DNA from: Candidatus Kuenenia stuttgartensis
GTDB taxonomy: Bacteria; Planctomycetota; Planctomycetia; Pirellulales; UBA1268
DNA length: 34,680 nt
Direction of reading: 5' to 3'
Assembly (NCBI GenBank): GCA_943332855.1
Contig: CALQRA010000023.1
Coordinates: forward strand, 1-34,680
The stretch's first letter is position 1. The number at the start of each line of letters is the position of its first letter. Made by a program: the position numbers and the translations under genes. Under the pieces are notes generated by a model, which did no database searches, had not been told where the DNA came from, and saw nothing but the letters and a program-made list of their open reading frames with translations. This document shows, piece by piece, positions 33,215 through 34,680 of the stretch.

Positions 33215-33442
33215 ATGGTCGTGGCCCGACTCCGCGACGTCCTCGAACGCCTTAAAGCGATACCGGAACTGCACGGTTTCGCTTGGCAGGACGTCCTCGC
33301 GGTACGCCTGAAACAGTTCCAGCATGTGGTGTACGACGTCGTGTTTGCCGACCGCATTGAGGTGCTGGCCGTCTTGCACGGCGCCCGCGATGCGTCTTCG
33401 TGGCAGTCGCGGGCGCCACAGACGAAAAAGGCTCGCGAATGA
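33215..33442 (+). CDS. N-terminally shortened RelE/ParE-superfamily toxin
   Basis: A 75-aa product from ATG 33215 (the frame is open from 33149 with a TTG start). The C-terminal two thirds match the end of ParE/RelE-type toxins: PELHGFAWQDVLAVRLKQFQ, then HVVYDVVFADRIEVLAVLHG and ARDASSWQSR, which corresponds to the typical R-x-F-x-Y-x-V-x-Y...VLAVLHGRRDPxxW pattern. A full-length member has about 95-105 residues beginning with a helical segment (often Y-x-P-x-A-x-x-E-L). I do not find that segment in any frame of 33102-33214, so the gene has probably lost its N-terminus and may be inactive. Intact members act as mRNA interferases or gyrase poisons. The stop overlaps the next start (ATGA). 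Confidence 0.6.
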   Translation: MVVARLRDVLERLKAIPELHGFAWQDVLAVRLKQFQHVVYDVVFADRIEVLAVLHGARDASSWQSRAPQTKKARE

Positions 33443-33780
33443 GAGTCAACGGTACGTGTGATTCGTCGGCGATCGATGAGGCGAGCCTGCTCACGCGTGA
33501 AAACGTCCGCCGGCAGTTCGCGGACTTCCTCGACCGGCTCGCCTCGGGGACAGCCCATGCCAACGAGTGGCTGAACTTTGTGGTCACTCACTACCAGGAC
33601 GAGTTCTTGGAAGAGATGCGACGCTGCACGGTGCGGCTTTCCAGCGGTGAGATGTCGCCTGTGCTTCAGTCGACCGAGGGACGACACCTTCTCACGGCGT
33701 GGGCCGTTGCTCTCCGCTCGGCCGCAGGTGGGGACGCGGAACCAGGAGCTGGGACAGACCCAGGGGGAAGGGTAGGCTGA
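33439..33780 (+). CDS. Small protein overlapping the toxin remnant
   Basis: A 113-aa protein from ATG 33439, overlapping the ParE-like stop by ATGA, so translation is probably coupled. The central part is helical and amphipathic (ENVRRQFADFLDRLASGTAH, ANEWLNFVVTHYQDEFLEEM). The last 25 residues are Gly/Ala-rich and look like a read-on tail. It lacks the ribbon-helix-helix or AbrB-type N-terminus of usual ParD/RelB antitoxins, and antitoxins normally precede the toxin, so I do not call it an antitoxin. The helical stretch may bind a small partner, as expected for an immunity protein. I do not recognise a family. Composition is less GC-rich than the main genes of the window. Confidence 0.5.
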   Translation: MRVNGTCDSSAIDEASLLTRENVRRQFADFLDRLASGTAHANEWLNFVVTHYQDEFLEEMRRCTVRLSSGEMSPVLQSTEGRHLLTAWAVALRSAAGGDAEPGAGTDPGGRVG

Positions 33781-33852
33781 TCGAGGGTCGAGGCTCCGGC
33801 AGGCATGCTGCCTCTGAGCGGGATGGTGTGGCGGCCCTGAGGAATCGACCGG

Positions 33853-34257
33853 ATGGCGTTCTCAGTTCACTGGCGGCTGATGTTTCGGGTCGGCAGTCGC
33901 GACGCATTCCAAAAGTGCTTGGATCGCTCGCTTGCCTTGCTCGGACCGGACAGCGTGCCGCGCGAGGGGCAGCCGTACTGGAAGATTCCCGACCTGTGGG
34001 AGTGCCGCGTTTCGGCTCCCGTTCCGGCTGGCACGGTAGCCGACCAAGTGTTGGGCACCCTGCTTGCAGCCAACCGTCTGGGCACCGGGTGGCACCTCAA
34101 CGGGTCCTTGTCTCCTGTGTCGGCGACCGGATTCAGTGGGGTGCTGGCGGTTGGCAAGAGCGGTGCATCGGCTCACATCGCGGGCTTGGAGTGGGCGTCT
34201 TTTGATCTGGCCGTCGATGCCGAACCGGGCGATTCCACCGATGGCGGTGTTGGGTAG
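33853..34257 (+). CDS. Small protein of unknown function
   Basis: A 134-aa protein from ATG 33853, with AGGA about ten bases upstream. It appears soluble and mixed alpha/beta: VHWRLMFRVGSRDAFQKCLD, YWKIPDLWECRVSAPVPAGT, ADQVLGTLLAANRLGTGWHL, then GVLAVGKSGASAHIAGLEWA. No signal peptide or membrane segment is seen. I do not recognise the family. Size, lack of a partner enzyme and position in a run of small orphan genes again recall an immunity-type protein, but nothing in the sequence proves it. It is separated by 72 bases from the preceding gene and about 80 from the next; those gaps hold only the ribosome binding sites. Confidence 0.55.
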   Translation: MAFSVHWRLMFRVGSRDAFQKCLDRSLALLGPDSVPREGQPYWKIPDLWECRVSAPVPAGTVADQVLGTLLAANRLGTGWHLNGSLSPVSATGFSGVLAVGKSGASAHIAGLEWASFDLAVDAEPGDSTDGGVG

Positions 34258-34326
34258 GATATCAGAGGGTCGGCGCGACAGGGGGCCGATCGCTGATCGG
34301 CGTGGTCGTTCGCGAGAGAAGATAAC

Positions 34327-34331
34327 GGAGG
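34327..34331 (+). promoter_or_regulatory. Shine-Dalgarno site for the last gene
   Basis: GGAGG with a six-base spacer to GTG 34338 (twelve bases to ATG 34344). It marks the start of a gene that runs off the window and favours the GTG. Confidence 0.6.
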
Positions 34332-34337
34332 CTGCCG

Positions 34338-34680
34338 GTGGAAATGCCACGTCTGCTACGGCCTGACGGCTGGTTGATCGAAGACCATCCACGAGGGTGG
34401 GATCTTCGATGGTTGCCGTGGACCTGCTCTATCGGCCCCCAGGCTCTCTTCGCGATCATTTCCTTATGGATTATCGCTGACGGCATCCGAAGCTATCTGC
34501 GAGGCATTCCCCCCATTCCGATCTCGACCTACCTGTTCGCGTACTCGCTTTTTCTGCTGACCGAGCTGTCGCTGCTCCTGGCGTGCTTGAACCCGTTCAG
34601 AGAGATCACGGCCCGGGATGGCCTCGTCACCTGTCTGGCCGGCACCTTTCCCGAGCGGTGCCTCGGGTCGCTTCGCCGCA
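34338..34680 (+). CDS. Two-TM membrane protein, partial at the right edge
   Basis: A frame open from GTG 34338 to the window end, 114 codons visible. The GTG is chosen for its GGAGG site; ATG 34344 is the alternative. The N-terminus is polar (LLRPDGWLIEDHPRGWDLRW). Two membrane segments follow (about residues 38-56, GPQALFAIISLWIIADGI, and about 66-86, TYLFAYSLFLLTELSLLLAC), with a short basic loop between them. After that the chain becomes polar again and continues beyond the edge. No family recognised. It is the last of the run of small, less GC-rich genes on the plus strand. Confidence 0.55.
   Translation, partial: MEMPRLLRPDGWLIEDHPRGWDLRWLPWTCSIGPQALFAIISLWIIADGIRSYLRGIPPIPISTYLFAYSLFLLTELSLLLACLNPFREITARDGLVTCLAGTFPERCLGSLRR

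Overview
The window is a very GC-rich bacterial chromosomal segment that most likely comes from a planctomycete (PVC superphylum, Pirellula-like). The signs are: a PVC-type membrane-bound dehydrogenase/c-type heme protein with HEAT repeats and FG-GAP repeats; two giant exported proteins of a kind with no obvious homologue outside that group; loosely packed genes on both strands; several GTG starts; and the near absence of clear Shine-Dalgarno sites or T-rich terminators. The lineage is inferred from gene content only. No rRNA, tRNA, CRISPR array, transposase or integrase was seen.

Left part (1-9570). A truncated exported/lipoprotein gene runs off the left edge on the minus strand. It is followed by a 1549-aa minus-strand protein that fuses a seven-bladed FG-GAP propeller, a sugar-dehydrogenase-like propeller, HEAT repeats, a CxxCH cytochrome module and a C-terminal beta-sandwich. 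Next comes a TauE/SafE-type (TSUP) permease. On the plus strand, a small acidic protein overlaps an RluA-type pseudouridine synthase by GTGA. Facing it is a 767-aa fusion of a family-2 glycosyltransferase with a large polytopic membrane domain.

Middle part (9571-21265). Plus-strand genes encode an AI-2E-family permease, a small two-anchor membrane protein and a fused MFS/spermidine-synthase-like protein whose N-terminus is preceded by an 18-bp tandem repeat. A minus-strand pair follows: an SbcC/Rad50/YhaN-type coiled-coil ATPase with a membrane hairpin in its coiled coil, and upstream of it a protein that aligns with SbcD/YhaO-type metallophosphoesterases but has lost most of the metal-binding and catalytic residues. 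This pair (an intact ATPase with an apparently dead nuclease subunit) is the best candidate here for an undescribed system. An unrecognised minus-strand protein and a divergent inositol-monophosphatase-family enzyme complete the part.

Right part (21449-34680). Two translationally coupled genes (ATGA overlap) encode exported, membrane-anchored giants of 1201 and 2092 aa. The second looks like an in-frame fusion of two proteins with the same layout as the first. Then comes an exported HExxH zinc-peptidase-like protein. From about 32.6 kb the sequence becomes visibly less GC-rich and holds a string of small plus-strand genes: an immunity-like protein, an N-terminally shortened RelE/ParE-like toxin overlapping an unknown partner, another unknown, and a two-TM protein cut by the right edge. 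This looks like an accessory, possibly toxin/immunity-derived, segment.
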